Assembly: GCA_024402535.1 (NCBI GenBank)
Contig: JAKSTN010000029.1
Coordinates: forward strand, 1 to 35,734
Direction: 5' to 3'
DNA length: 35,734 bases
Origin: Treponema sp.
GTDB lineage: Bacteria > Spirochaetota > Spirochaetia > Treponematales > Treponemataceae
A program made the translations under genes and the position numbers. Of the stretch, positions 23,211-32,168 are shown piece after piece. The notes under the pieces were generated by a model. The model was not told the origin of the DNA and did no database searches. It was given only the letters and a program-made list of their open reading frames with translations. The first letter of the stretch is position 1; each line of letters opens with the position of its first letter.

Positions 23211-24880
23211 ATTCCACTCCAATCTAAAGGTGCTGATTTATTTCCCATTCTTTCAAGGAAAACTTCGGTAACTTCAAGGTCTGCTTCTTTCATCAGTTTT
23301 CGTGCAGCTTTCCAGTCGCCTTCATAATAGGCCTTAAGTCCTTCCTCAAAAATATTATATTTTGCTATGAGATTCGGATCCATTTCTTCATTATCAAACG
23401 GGAAGAAAATTTTCTTGCCTTCTGTTTTTCCCTTAACCTGAACTGTATCGATTTCAAAGAAAATGAATCTGTCACTTTCCTTTTCAACTTCTTCTTTTAT
23501 ATATGAAGAAACAATTACAGGAAGATGATAAATTCTTGTAAGTCCTTCAAGGCGCGAAGCCGAGTTTACATTATCACCAATTACTGTATTTGCCATATGC
23601 TCGTTGGAACCGATATTTCCATAGAATACATTTCCGCCATCAATTCCAACACCGACATCAAGTGAAACGGCCTGGAAAATTCTTTCTTCCGATTCTGTAA
23701 GTTTTCGTTTCTTTTCAACTTCTTCACGGCGCACTTTCATGCTTTCACGGAGAGCCGCAGTAACACGGGTAATATCCCATGCTGAACATATTGAGTCATA
23801 AGATTTGGATTGTTTTGATTCAAGTGTTCCGTAAACGGCAAGAACAGCATCTCCAATAATGGAACCGATAACGCCTGAATGGCTATGAACTTTATGAATA
23901 ACTCTGTCGTAATGAACGTTCAAAACGTCGATAATATCATTTCCCAATGTTTCTGTACGGTATGTAAAACTCTTGATATCGCTGAAAAGCATTACAAGTT
24001 CCTGCTGCTGGCCTTCAAGTGCGACACCATGTTCTGTGTATGCTTTTGCAACAACGTCTTTTGAAACAAACTTTTTAAATGTTCCCATCAGGTTATTAAC
24101 AGAAGATGAAAGCGCATTAAAAGAAGCAGCAAGATAAGTAACGTCATTATTTTCTGCATGATCCAGATTGATAATTCCAAGTTCCTTATTCTGATTCATT
24201 TCATAAAGATCATTGGTGATATCACGCAAAGTTTTAAATTCACGGCGAATAATAATGTATCCGACAACGATGTAGAAAATAGTAAAAATAATAATTGCAA
24301 GTGCCATAAGGCTGTAAATACGATGTGTATTTTCTTTTGTGTCCTTACGTAGCTCTGCACGGATTACATAATAATCCCAGTCTTTCTGATATTTATAAAC
24401 TCCAAAATATTCCCCGGAAAGAGTATCAAAACTAATAGAACCTTCCATAATATCTTCTTTCATTCTGGAGTTCATTTCTTCAAGAGCGTTTTTATCAAGA
24501 AATTCATGCCAGTAATTCTCATCATTAGCGCAGGCTACAAAATCCAGTTTTCCATCCGGAGTAACCCCCATTGCAAGACTATTTTTATTTGCAAAACCAC
24601 TGACTGCCGCTTTTACAATAGAACTGTTTACAGAAGCTTTATCCATTGTGTACTGATAAATCTGATACTGATTTGTTATATTAGTGTACAGATCCTTCAG
24701 CTGTGCAACCATAATAGTATTATTCAGTTTGATTGTCTCTCGCTGGGAAAGCTGAAGGGTTATAAGATTTGTTGCTATATTTGATAAAAGGATAAGTGAA
24801 ATAAAAATCAGCAGGATTTTAAAACCGATAGGGACAATCTTGGTTTTACCAACCCTGGCGAAGAAACGAATTCTGGACAT
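23189..24880 (-). CDS. Membrane-bound class III adenylate/guanylate cyclase
   Basis: This protein is about 563 residues. It has two membrane segments (about 20-40 and 190-213) enclosing an extracytoplasmic sensor of about 145 residues. A HAMP-like linker and helical region follow (about 214-290). The class III cyclase domain (about 293-500) has both metal aspartates, D301 in LFSDIKSF and D344 in GSIIGDAVLAVYG. It also has the N-x3-R pair (N439, R443) in GDNVNSASR, so the domain looks active. Between these lies an inserted charged helix with KVRREEVEKKRK. The C-terminal part (about 510-563) resembles a small helical repeat. The ATG at 24878-24880, just after GGTGGG, is favoured over a TTG 12 bases upstream. 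It is divergent from murJ. Confidence 0.9.
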   Translation of the reverse strand: MSRIRFFARVGKTKIVPIGFKILLIFISLILLSNIATNLITLQLSQRETIKLNNTIMVAQLKDLYTNITNQYQIYQYTMDKASVNSSIVKAAVSGFANKNSLAMGVTPDGKLDFVACANDENYWHEFLDKNALEEMNSRMKEDIMEGSISFDTLSGEYFGVYKYQKDWDYYVIRAELRKDTKENTHRIYSLMALAIIIFTIFYIVVGYIIIRREFKTLRDITNDLYEMNQNKELGIINLDHAENNDVTYLAASFNALSSSVNNLMGTFKKFVSKDVVAKAYTEHGVALEGQQQELVMLFSDIKSFTYRTETLGNDIIDVLNVHYDRVIHKVHSHSGVIGSIIGDAVLAVYGTLESKQSKSYDSICSAWDITRVTAALRESMKVRREEVEKKRKLTESEERIFQAVSLDVGVGIDGGNVFYGNIGSNEHMANTVIGDNVNSASRLEGLTRIYHLPVIVSSYIKEEVEKESDRFIFFEIDTVQVKGKTEGKKIFFPFDNEEMDPNLIAKYNIFEEGLKAYYEGDWKAARKLMKEADLEVTEVFLERMGNKSAPLDWSGIWTMTSK

Positions 24881-24933
24881 GATACCCACCAATCATTTTG
24901 AATTAAACTCTTTCCTAATTTCGTAATATTACT

Positions 24934-24962
24934 ATTATATAGTGGAAAATTGAAATTGTCTA
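24934..24962 (-). promoter_or_regulatory. Promoter of the cyclase operon
   Basis: On the reverse strand TAGACA (24957-24962) and TATAAT (24934-24939) are 17 bases apart. Its -35 box overlaps the -35 box of the murJ promoter on the other strand, so both genes cannot easily be initiated at once. Confidence 0.65.
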
Positions 24963-24984
24963 AAACTATCTCCTTAGATATACT
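24956..24984 (+). promoter_or_regulatory. Promoter of murJ, leaderless
   Basis: TTGTCT (24956-24961) and TATACT (24979-24984) are 17 bases apart. The ATG follows after exactly 6 bases, so the predicted first transcribed base is the A of the start codon (24991). There is no room for a ribosome site. Confidence 0.7.
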
Positions 24985-24990
24985 GAATAT

Positions 24991-26691
24991 ATGTCTGAAA
25001 ATCCTCAGGAAAATAAATCACAAAACAATAAACGACTATTAAAATCGGGAATTTCACTTTCCGTTTTAACTTTTGGATCCCGCATAATGGGACTTATTCG
25101 CGAAATGACAAAAGCAGCATTTCTCGGCACATCCATGCATGCCGACGCATTTACCACTGCTTTTATGATTCCAAACCTTTTACGCCGCCTTTTTGCAGAA
25201 AACAGTGTTTCAGTTGCTTTCATTCCAACATTCAAAAAATACCTTTCAGAAGGTGATTCTGATGAAAACAAAAAGGCAACTCAGGACTTCTTGAATGCGA
25301 CATTTACACTTCTGACATTCTGTACAGTAATCGTTGTTGTAATCGGCATTTTTATTGCACCTTATCTGTCTCAGATTTTCTGTAACAAACCGGGAAGTGC
25401 TTTTTCGGCTTTTGTTGCTAAAATTACAGGTCAAACTCAAGTTCAGCTTTCTTCAGAAGAATTTGCCCTGGCTATGAATGAATGGTCAGCAAAAACAAAT
25501 GAAATCACAATTCTCACCAGAATCATGTGGCCTTATTTATGTTTCATTTCCATAGCCGCACTTTTTCAGGGAATTCTGAACGGCTGCAAAATATTTGCTC
25601 CAAGTGGATTTACTCCAATCCTCTTAAACGGCATCATCATCATTTCAACTTATGTTCTTTCACCTCACATGGCAAATCCTGCACGGGCTATGTCTGTTGG
25701 TGTAATAATCGGTGGTTTTGTCCAGGCAGCATTCCAGCTTCCATTTGTTTTAAAAACCGGCTGGAAACTTTCATTCACTTCATTAAAGAAAACTTTTTCA
25801 AACCCAGGAACAAAAAAAGTTCTGGCTCTTATAGGACCAACAATCATCGGTATGGCCGCTTACCAGCTGAACGATGTTGTTTCTACTGCAGTTGCAAATA
25901 GACTGGGAACCGGCGTTACTTCAAGTCTTCAGTATTCTCTTCGCCTGCAGGAATTAATTCTGGGAATTTTTGCAGTTTCTATCGGTACTGTTATTCTTCC
26001 GGATCTTTCAACATTTGCTCAGAAAAAAGACTGGGATAACTTTAACATGATGCTGATTCAGGCATTAAAAATAATCACAATGATTTCCATTCCTGTCACA
26101 TTCTATTCACTTGTTACAGGCGAAGATTTAATTGCACTGCTTTACAAGAACAAAAACTTTACCGCTGAATCTGTTGCAATGACTCTTGGTGTTTTCCGCT
26201 GGCACATTGCAGGGCTTTTATTTATAGCAATGAACCGAATTATTGCCCCGGCTTTCTATGCACAGCAGAACACAAAACTTCCGACTACTGCAGGAATCAT
26301 AAGTTTCGTCATCAATATTATTTTTGCACTGGCTCTTTCTATTCCAATGAAAGGACAAGGCATTGCGCTGGCGCTCTCACTTGCCAGTCTTGGAAACACA
26401 ATATTCCTTATCTGCTTTATGAAAAAAATGGAAAGTTTTGATGTAAAGAATCTTTTGAAAAACATGGGACTTTATATCTTAAAAATCATTCTTTTCTCAA
26501 TAATTGCATCAGCTCCAGTTTACTTCCTTCGTCCTGTACTTCTGAATGCATTTGCTGGACATTCCCGCATCATCAGTTACGGACTTCCTGTTGTAATCAC
26601 AGCAATTATTTTCGGTGTAATCGGAGTTGGACTTCTGATTGTTACAGGCGATAAATCAACAAAAGCATTAATAAAAAAAATAAAGAGGTAA
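24991..26691 (+). CDS. murJ: Lipid II flippase MurJ (MviN family)
   Basis: This 566-residue integral membrane protein has about 14 hydrophobic segments. It carries family landmarks: SVLTFGSRIMGLIREMTKAAFLG at the N-terminus (with the conserved arginine of RIMGLIRE), ADAFTTAFMIPNLLRRLFAE, and GVTSSLQYSLRLQELILGIFAVSIGTVILPDLS. It flips the undecaprenyl-linked peptidoglycan precursor across the inner membrane. The length is near the family norm (510-560). The start codon lies at the predicted transcription start, so the mRNA is probably leaderless. The aminopeptidase gene follows 3 bases later and is likely co-transcribed. Confidence 0.95.
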   Translation: MSENPQENKSQNNKRLLKSGISLSVLTFGSRIMGLIREMTKAAFLGTSMHADAFTTAFMIPNLLRRLFAENSVSVAFIPTFKKYLSEGDSDENKKATQDFLNATFTLLTFCTVIVVVIGIFIAPYLSQIFCNKPGSAFSAFVAKITGQTQVQLSSEEFALAMNEWSAKTNEITILTRIMWPYLCFISIAALFQGILNGCKIFAPSGFTPILLNGIIIISTYVLSPHMANPARAMSVGVIIGGFVQAAFQLPFVLKTGWKLSFTSLKKTFSNPGTKKVLALIGPTIIGMAAYQLNDVVSTAVANRLGTGVTSSLQYSLRLQELILGIFAVSIGTVILPDLSTFAQKKDWDNFNMMLIQALKIITMISIPVTFYSLVTGEDLIALLYKNKNFTAESVAMTLGVFRWHIAGLLFIAMNRIIAPAFYAQQNTKLPTTAGIISFVINIIFALALSIPMKGQGIALALSLASLGNTIFLICFMKKMESFDVKNLLKNMGLYILKIILFSIIASAPVYFLRPVLLNAFAGHSRIISYGLPVVITAIIFGVIGVGLLIVTGDKSTKALIKKIKR

Positions 26692-26694
26692 TTT

Positions 26695-27840
26695 ATGAAA
26701 TCATACACACAAGATGAAATGAAAGCCATTTACCGCGCACGCGTAAACCGTGTTGCAGACTGGCTTACCCAGAACGATATAGGATGTGCCATATTCATTG
26801 ATAACGAAGAACACAGAGAACCTTCTCTCCGTTACCTTACAGGACATCCAAGCGACGCAGTACTTATTGTTTTTTCTGACGGCTACGATGTACTTGTTCC
26901 GTGGGACGAAATTCTTGCAAAAAAGATTTCTGTTTCCAGCAAAATGATTCCGTATACAAAATATAAGAACTCTTCACTTGAAGCCGTAAAAAATGTACTG
27001 AAAAACAACACTCACGCAAAAAATCAGAAAGTTGATCTTCCGCCATATCTTACATACCCGCAGTTTTTGAAATTCGTTGATACCTTGAACGACAGCGACT
27101 GTCTCTGCCGCGAAAACGGCGTACATCAGTTTGTAACAGAATGTCGTATGATAAAAGACGAATACGAAATTGAATGCACACGTGAAGCATGCCGTGTCGG
27201 CGACAAAATAATCGACAAAATAGAAAAGCAGATTAAAAGCGGAAAAATCAAAACTGAAATGGATGTAGCTCTTCTCATTGAAAAAGAGCTGCGCATTGGT
27301 GGATGTGAACGGGCAGGCTTTGACACACTGGCCGCAGGCCCTTCAAGAAGCTTTGCAATCCACGCTTTCCCGGGCTACACAGACGCTGCCTGGCCGGCAG
27401 ACGGCCTTTCAATTCTGGACTTCGGCGTTGTGTACAACGGCTACACAAGTGACACAACTTTAACAGTGTGCAAAGGAAAGCTTTCTCCTGAACAGAAAGA
27501 ACAGGTATCACTTGTTGAAAAAGCATATAACGAATGTCTGAAACTTTACAAACCGGGATCTTCAATCAAAGCCGCCTGTGATAAAGCTGAAAAAATCTTT
27601 GCTGCCGCTAAAAGAAAAATGCCGCACACACTTGGGCACGGCATTGGACTTGAGATTCATGAATATCCAAGAGTCAGTTCTAAGAACGACGAAAAACTTT
27701 TGTTCCAGCCAGGCATGATTCTTACATGCGAACCAGGCCTTTATGACGAAACTCTTGGTGGAGTTCGCTGGGAAAACGACGTTCTTATTACCGAAACCGG
27801 AAACGAAGTTTTAAGCAACTCAAGAATCATTTACATCTAG
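26695..27840 (+). CDS. M24-family aminopeptidase (Xaa-Pro aminopeptidase type)
   Basis: This 381-residue cytoplasmic protein has a creatinase-like N-terminal domain (about 1-140), starting RVNRVADWLTQNDIGCAIF, and a pita-bread metallopeptidase domain (about 150-381). The five metal ligands are visible: Asp in LSILDFGVVYNGYTSD (two), His in THTLGHGIGLEIHEYP-like context (PHTLGHGIG), Glu in LTCEPGLYDE, and Glu in GVRWENDVLI. It should remove an N-terminal residue next to proline or similar. GAGG lies about 6 bases before the start. Its last four bases CTAG are also the stop of the convergent TPR gene. Confidence 0.92.
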   Translation: MKSYTQDEMKAIYRARVNRVADWLTQNDIGCAIFIDNEEHREPSLRYLTGHPSDAVLIVFSDGYDVLVPWDEILAKKISVSSKMIPYTKYKNSSLEAVKNVLKNNTHAKNQKVDLPPYLTYPQFLKFVDTLNDSDCLCRENGVHQFVTECRMIKDEYEIECTREACRVGDKIIDKIEKQIKSGKIKTEMDVALLIEKELRIGGCERAGFDTLAAGPSRSFAIHAFPGYTDAAWPADGLSILDFGVVYNGYTSDTTLTVCKGKLSPEQKEQVSLVEKAYNECLKLYKPGSSIKAACDKAEKIFAAAKRKMPHTLGHGIGLEIHEYPRVSSKNDEKLLFQPGMILTCEPGLYDETLGGVRWENDVLITETGNEVLSNSRIIYI

Positions 27841-30635
27841 AGTTTTTTAAGCACTTCATCAGCACTTTCCTGCAGGGCTTTTGCCAGGTTCTGATCAGGA
27901 AGGTCTGCTGTCAATTTTCTTAAATCTGAAATAACTTTGCGGGCAAGTTCTTTGCCCGTAAGTTTTGCAGCTTCACTTTCAATCTGTGAATAATCCATTT
28001 CTGTTTCAAGAATTCCCGATTTCAAAAGATTTTCCACAGTTTTTACAAGTCCAGGCTTTCCGCTCATTTTTCCGATTACATAATCCATAAGCATACGAGT
28101 CTTGCTTGATAGGAACTCTTCTTTTTTTTCAGCAGGAAGGAAATCACTTAAAGAACGAAGCTTACTGAAAAGACCGATTTCTGTCTTGTATTTTGCAGCC
28201 ACATTTTCATCTTCAATCATTTTCACAATATTCGGAAGGAATTGACTGGCATTATCAAGAGCCTGTTCAACTGGAGCAGAACTGATTTCTGCAGCAGTTT
28301 CTGGATTCTCAGGAATCTGGATATCATCAGGGAAATTTGAAGCACCGAATCCGGAAAATGGATCATTCATTTCGAAAGGAGCATCAAAGTCAGGTTCGTT
28401 AAATCCTTCTTTTTCAGGAATTGCACCAAAAGAAGGTTCATTTGGAGCAAAGTCCAAATCGTTTGAGCCGAATCCCGGATCACTGAATGTAGGATTTTCT
28501 TCAAGTTCAGAACGAATTTGATCGGATGCAGAGGCTATTCTTGAAGCGGCTTCTTCAGCCTTACGCATTGCTTCATCGGCTTTCTCACTTACATCAGAAA
28601 CTGCTTTTTCAAGATTTTCAACGGCGTCATCAATCTTGTTTACAAGACGAGGATCCATTCTAGGTTCTTCTGCGTCCTCGCGGAGCATTTCCATAGCATC
28701 GTCTGCAGTATAAGGAGAAAGTGACGGCATAAAGTCATCTATATCCACAGGCTTCGATTTTCCCATAGACGGTGTGCTGGAAGCCGGAGCAGATGGTGCA
28801 CTTGAAGCAGCCTGAGATGGCGAACTTGGAGCTGCCAAAGGAGACATCTCTGACGGCATTGGTTCATCCCAGCCTGGAATTGGTTCAAAATCTTCAGTAG
28901 AAAATGTATCGGTTACATCTGAATCAGGTTTAGAACTAAGGATTTCAGGAAGAGGATTTCTTTTCGATTCATCTTCTTCTTTTTCCTGTTCCATGAGTTT
29001 TTCATCTTCATCAAGAAGTTCATCAAAAGAACTTAAACCTTCGTCTTCTGAAAGCTCTGCAAGAAGAGGAACATGTTCTTCGGGTTCAGGAATATCATCA
29101 CCCATAACTCCAAAGTCAAATTCGTTACTCTGTTCTTCTGCCATCTGGGCTTCAAGTTCAGCGGCAGCTTCTTCCTCTGCCATAATACGGCGGGCTTCTT
29201 CTTCTTTTTCAGCTTCATTCAACTGATTGATATAATCGGAAACATCAATCTGAAGATTTGCATTCCACTGCTGACCAAGCCGGTTCAATTCATTCTTGGC
29301 AAAAATGTCTTCATATTTCAGACCAGCAGCAATTTTATAAGTCTTCACTGCATTTTCCAGATCATCCATTTTTTCATAAATGCGGCCAAGAATATTATAG
29401 CCTGCCGGATTCAGCGGAGCTTTTTCCAGATAGGCTTTTGCATACTTCAATGCAGGTTCATAATATTTCATCTGGCAGTAACGGCGGGCTGCTTCGAGAT
29501 AATGATGGCGGTAACGCGGATTCATTTCTTCGATGCGGGCATAATAAGAATCCTTACCTTCTTCATCTTTCGAAAGAATGCAGTACTGTGCCATAGCATC
29601 AAGAACGCCGGCATCACTTGGCGAGTCAGAAATCAGTTCATCAAGAATTGATTTTGCCCGGTCCATTTCTTCGGCAGAAAGCATGATATGAACATAGCGC
29701 TTTTTAAGGCTGTTATCTGAAAGTCCAAGGACGCGTGCTTCTTTTGCCCATGAGACAGCATCCCCGGGAAGAAACTGTTTTTCAAGACTTTCTGAAAGTT
29801 TCAGAAGAATTGCAGGATCGTTTGGCTTCAGGCGGTCGGCTTTTTCAAAAGTATTCTGTGCGGCAACAAAGTCGTAACGCTTAAGCTGAACGTTTCCTGC
29901 AAGGGCGATCAGTTCTGCGTTGGCCGGGTACAGCTGTACCGATTTCTGAACAATTTCCATTGCGCGTTTTGTATTCTGCTGTTTCAAAAGAAGCTGAACT
30001 ACATCGCGAATGGCATCAATCCAGCCCGGCTTTGCTTTAAGGGCCAGTTCATAACATTTTATTGCTTCATTGTAATTTCTTTCTGATTCGTAAGCATGTC
30101 CAAGGTTGTACTGAAGGATCGGATGATTTGGATCCGTCTGAAGTCCACGCCGATATGCCTGAACAGCTTTCGGATAATTCTTCTTTGCTGCATAAATAAA
30201 TCCTAAATGATTGTATGCAAGAACGTCTGTGGGATTTTCTGCAACAACACTTTCAAAGCAGTCAATAGCATCATTAAGGTTTCCCATATCCTTATATGTA
30301 AAACCAAGTGTGTAATTAATCATGGCCGTTTTCTGATTTTCATCAAGAGCACGTTCAAGAACATTAATTCCTTTTTCATATTCCTTAAGACGACGATAAC
30401 AGCCGCCAAGACTGTTCATAGCATCAACATCATGAGGTGATAAAGTCAGAATACTTTCATAATAAGGAATAGCTTTTTCATCTTCGCCGCTTTTTACAAA
30501 AAGGCTTCCCAGGGCATTCATAATCTCAATGTTGCCAGGTTCCTGTTTAAGAAGTGTTTTAAAAAGTCTTGCTGCCAGAGCAAAGTCACGGGAAAGCATG
30601 GCGCTTTGAGCGCGGTCATAAATCAATTTATCCAT
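27837..30635 (-). CDS. Large TPR-repeat protein with acidic low-complexity region
   Basis: The protein is 932 residues with no signal peptide. Residues about 5-460 are TPR repeats in tandem (about 12), with typical N-A-L-G and G-x-x-Y-x-x-G-x-x-x-A patterns such as EKAIPYYESILTLSPHD. Residues about 465-500 are a Glu/Ala helix. Residues about 500-650 are acidic and Pro/Ser-rich, with an APSSPSQAASSAPSAPASS stretch. Residues about 655-715 form a coiled coil with VENLEKAVSDVSEKADEAM. A compact helical domain (about 780-932) closes the protein. A protein-binding scaffold is likely, but no partner can be named. GGGGAG precedes the start, and the LamG/Fn3 gene ends 12 bases upstream. Confidence 0.88.
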   Translation of the reverse strand: MDKLIYDRAQSAMLSRDFALAARLFKTLLKQEPGNIEIMNALGSLFVKSGEDEKAIPYYESILTLSPHDVDAMNSLGGCYRRLKEYEKGINVLERALDENQKTAMINYTLGFTYKDMGNLNDAIDCFESVVAENPTDVLAYNHLGFIYAAKKNYPKAVQAYRRGLQTDPNHPILQYNLGHAYESERNYNEAIKCYELALKAKPGWIDAIRDVVQLLLKQQNTKRAMEIVQKSVQLYPANAELIALAGNVQLKRYDFVAAQNTFEKADRLKPNDPAILLKLSESLEKQFLPGDAVSWAKEARVLGLSDNSLKKRYVHIMLSAEEMDRAKSILDELISDSPSDAGVLDAMAQYCILSKDEEGKDSYYARIEEMNPRYRHHYLEAARRYCQMKYYEPALKYAKAYLEKAPLNPAGYNILGRIYEKMDDLENAVKTYKIAAGLKYEDIFAKNELNRLGQQWNANLQIDVSDYINQLNEAEKEEEARRIMAEEEAAAELEAQMAEEQSNEFDFGVMGDDIPEPEEHVPLLAELSEDEGLSSFDELLDEDEKLMEQEKEEDESKRNPLPEILSSKPDSDVTDTFSTEDFEPIPGWDEPMPSEMSPLAAPSSPSQAASSAPSAPASSTPSMGKSKPVDIDDFMPSLSPYTADDAMEMLREDAEEPRMDPRLVNKIDDAVENLEKAVSDVSEKADEAMRKAEEAASRIASASDQIRSELEENPTFSDPGFGSNDLDFAPNEPSFGAIPEKEGFNEPDFDAPFEMNDPFSGFGASNFPDDIQIPENPETAAEISSAPVEQALDNASQFLPNIVKMIEDENVAAKYKTEIGLFSKLRSLSDFLPAEKKEEFLSSKTRMLMDYVIGKMSGKPGLVKTVENLLKSGILETEMDYSQIESEAAKLTGKELARKVISDLRKLTADLPDQNLAKALQESADEVLKKL

Positions 30636-30647
30636 TTTTCTCCCCTT

Positions 30648-32162
30648 CTATTTTCTTCCAGATTTTTTTGGTCTTGCAAAAACTTCCCGGGACAAATCGC
30701 CGATAACATTTTCATTTATGCGGGACCATGAAGCCACGGCAAAATAATAAATGGTTCCATTTTCAAGACCAGTAAGTGTTACTGTAGTTGTATTTCCAAC
30801 ATTGATTGGAGAAGCGCCTTCCACGGCAACTCTGCCAAGATATTCACCGGAACGGTTTCCGTAATAGACATAATATCCGCCGGTTGTTTCATCTACTGAA
30901 TAATTCCATTTCAAAGTTACATATCCATCCCCTGCTACAGCGCTTACACTGAATGGCGGAAGCGGAAGCGGAAGTTCTGTATAATTCAACTTAATTTCTG
31001 TAACAGATGGAGTTGTCTGCCCGTTTCCATCAGGATAAAGGTCACATGCAACCTGGAAGAAAAGTCCTGAAATGCCGGAAAGTTCTTCACCAGGCTCAAT
31101 ACTTTTCCATTCAGGATAAGTATCAGTCCAGTTATAACGGTTATCACCTGAGCGGACATAAAGATTAATTGCAGTCTGTTCCGGTGCCCACATTTCAACA
31201 TCAACTGAATTCAAAACTGAACCGGCGCTTGCCATTATAGGACGACTTCTGAAATAGCCGCCAGAGCGAACATATTTCATATGCTCAATTGCTCCGGCAT
31301 TTTCAGCACTCTGAACGCCTGACAAAGAATATGAAGTTTTAGTAATTCTGAAGTCATCAATTTTTCCTGTAAACCGTGAGCAAAGATCGAACTCGGCAGG
31401 AACACCAAGAAGAACCAGAGAAACGTCCCCACCTTCATGCCCCGTAGAAGTAATGTATCTGATGTCTTCAACATAGCCGTTTACAAGATACTCAAGAAGT
31501 CCTGTTTCTGCATCAAAACTTAAAGTGTGACGGCTCCATTTATTTGGAATAACTGTTGTGCAGCCTTCAAGAATCAGATTCTGATTTCCTTCGTAAAAAT
31601 TATCAAAAATATTTGAAAGGTACCATTTAATATGTCCGCCTTCAAAATTTGCGTTCATCATCTGATAAATAATATGATTGTCTATAGTTCGTGATGAGTG
31701 CCACTGAAAAATCTCTTCGCCGTTTTCGGCCAGAGCAGGATTCAACCAGAAGTCGATTGTAAATGAACCGCTTAAACCTTCACTTCCAAAGAAAGTACCA
31801 TCTTTCCCTTTCAGAGTGATACCGCCGTTGTCGCGGCTTAAACCGGCGCCTTTTCCAAGCTCAGTGGCCGAAACATTCTGAAGATCATTTTTTGAAATTG
31901 TATAATTCCCAAATGAAACCGGGTTCGAAGGATTTTCAAAATTCAAAATCAAATCTGTAAATCCATCCGCTTCAAAGGCATTTGTCTTAAGCTCAACAGA
32001 CTGATATCCGAATCGTCCAATCCCGGTTGTAACATTTTCTGCCACTTCCAGCTGAGGCCATCCGTTCTTTCCGCCAAGTCTTACTTCCTTTGCAAAAAGT
32101 CCTGTGCACAGCATCCCCATACAAACGCACACAATTCCCGATTTTCTGATATAATTTTTCAT
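30648..32162 (-). CDS. Secreted LamG-like/fibronectin type III protein
   Basis: This 504-residue protein has a signal peptide (about 1-25, ending GLFAKE). A concanavalin-like LamG fold (about 100-275) contains GSFTIDFWLNPALAENGEEIFQW, KWSRHTLSFDAETGLLEYLVNG and FTGKIDDFRITK. A second beta-rich domain follows (about 290-400). A fibronectin type III domain (about 405-495) has LPPFSVSAVAGDGYVTLKWNYS and LENGTIYYFAVASWS. The tail is basic (RPKKSGRK). It is probably a periplasmic or surface protein binding carbohydrate or protein. The start has AGGGA 6 bases upstream. It is divergent from uvrC with only 6 bases between the two start codons, so each promoter lies inside the other gene or at its edge. 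Confidence 0.88.
   Translation of the reverse strand: MKNYIRKSGIVCVCMGMLCTGLFAKEVRLGGKNGWPQLEVAENVTTGIGRFGYQSVELKTNAFEADGFTDLILNFENPSNPVSFGNYTISKNDLQNVSATELGKGAGLSRDNGGITLKGKDGTFFGSEGLSGSFTIDFWLNPALAENGEEIFQWHSSRTIDNHIIYQMMNANFEGGHIKWYLSNIFDNFYEGNQNLILEGCTTVIPNKWSRHTLSFDAETGLLEYLVNGYVEDIRYITSTGHEGGDVSLVLLGVPAEFDLCSRFTGKIDDFRITKTSYSLSGVQSAENAGAIEHMKYVRSGGYFRSRPIMASAGSVLNSVDVEMWAPEQTAINLYVRSGDNRYNWTDTYPEWKSIEPGEELSGISGLFFQVACDLYPDGNGQTTPSVTEIKLNYTELPLPLPPFSVSAVAGDGYVTLKWNYSVDETTGGYYVYYGNRSGEYLGRVAVEGASPINVGNTTTVTLTGLENGTIYYFAVASWSRINENVIGDLSREVFARPKKSGRK
32147..32155 (+). promoter_or_regulatory. Extended -10 promoter of uvrC
   Basis: TGaTATAAT is a full match to the extended -10 consensus. The expected transcription start is about 32162, leaving a leader of about 7 bases before the uvrC ATG. 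It lies within the first codons of the divergent secreted-protein gene. Confidence 0.6.
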
Positions 32163-32168
32163 ATCCCT

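Noticed and set aside
24881..24892. TTG start for the adenylate cyclase
   Set aside because: The ATG at 24880 follows a GGTGGG ribosome-like site, while the TTG codon has none.
29073..29651. 192-codon forward frame inside the TPR gene
   Set aside because: It is opposite to a well-supported TPR protein, is rich in Phe, Ile and Cys without domain pattern, and has no start signals. It is a shadow frame.
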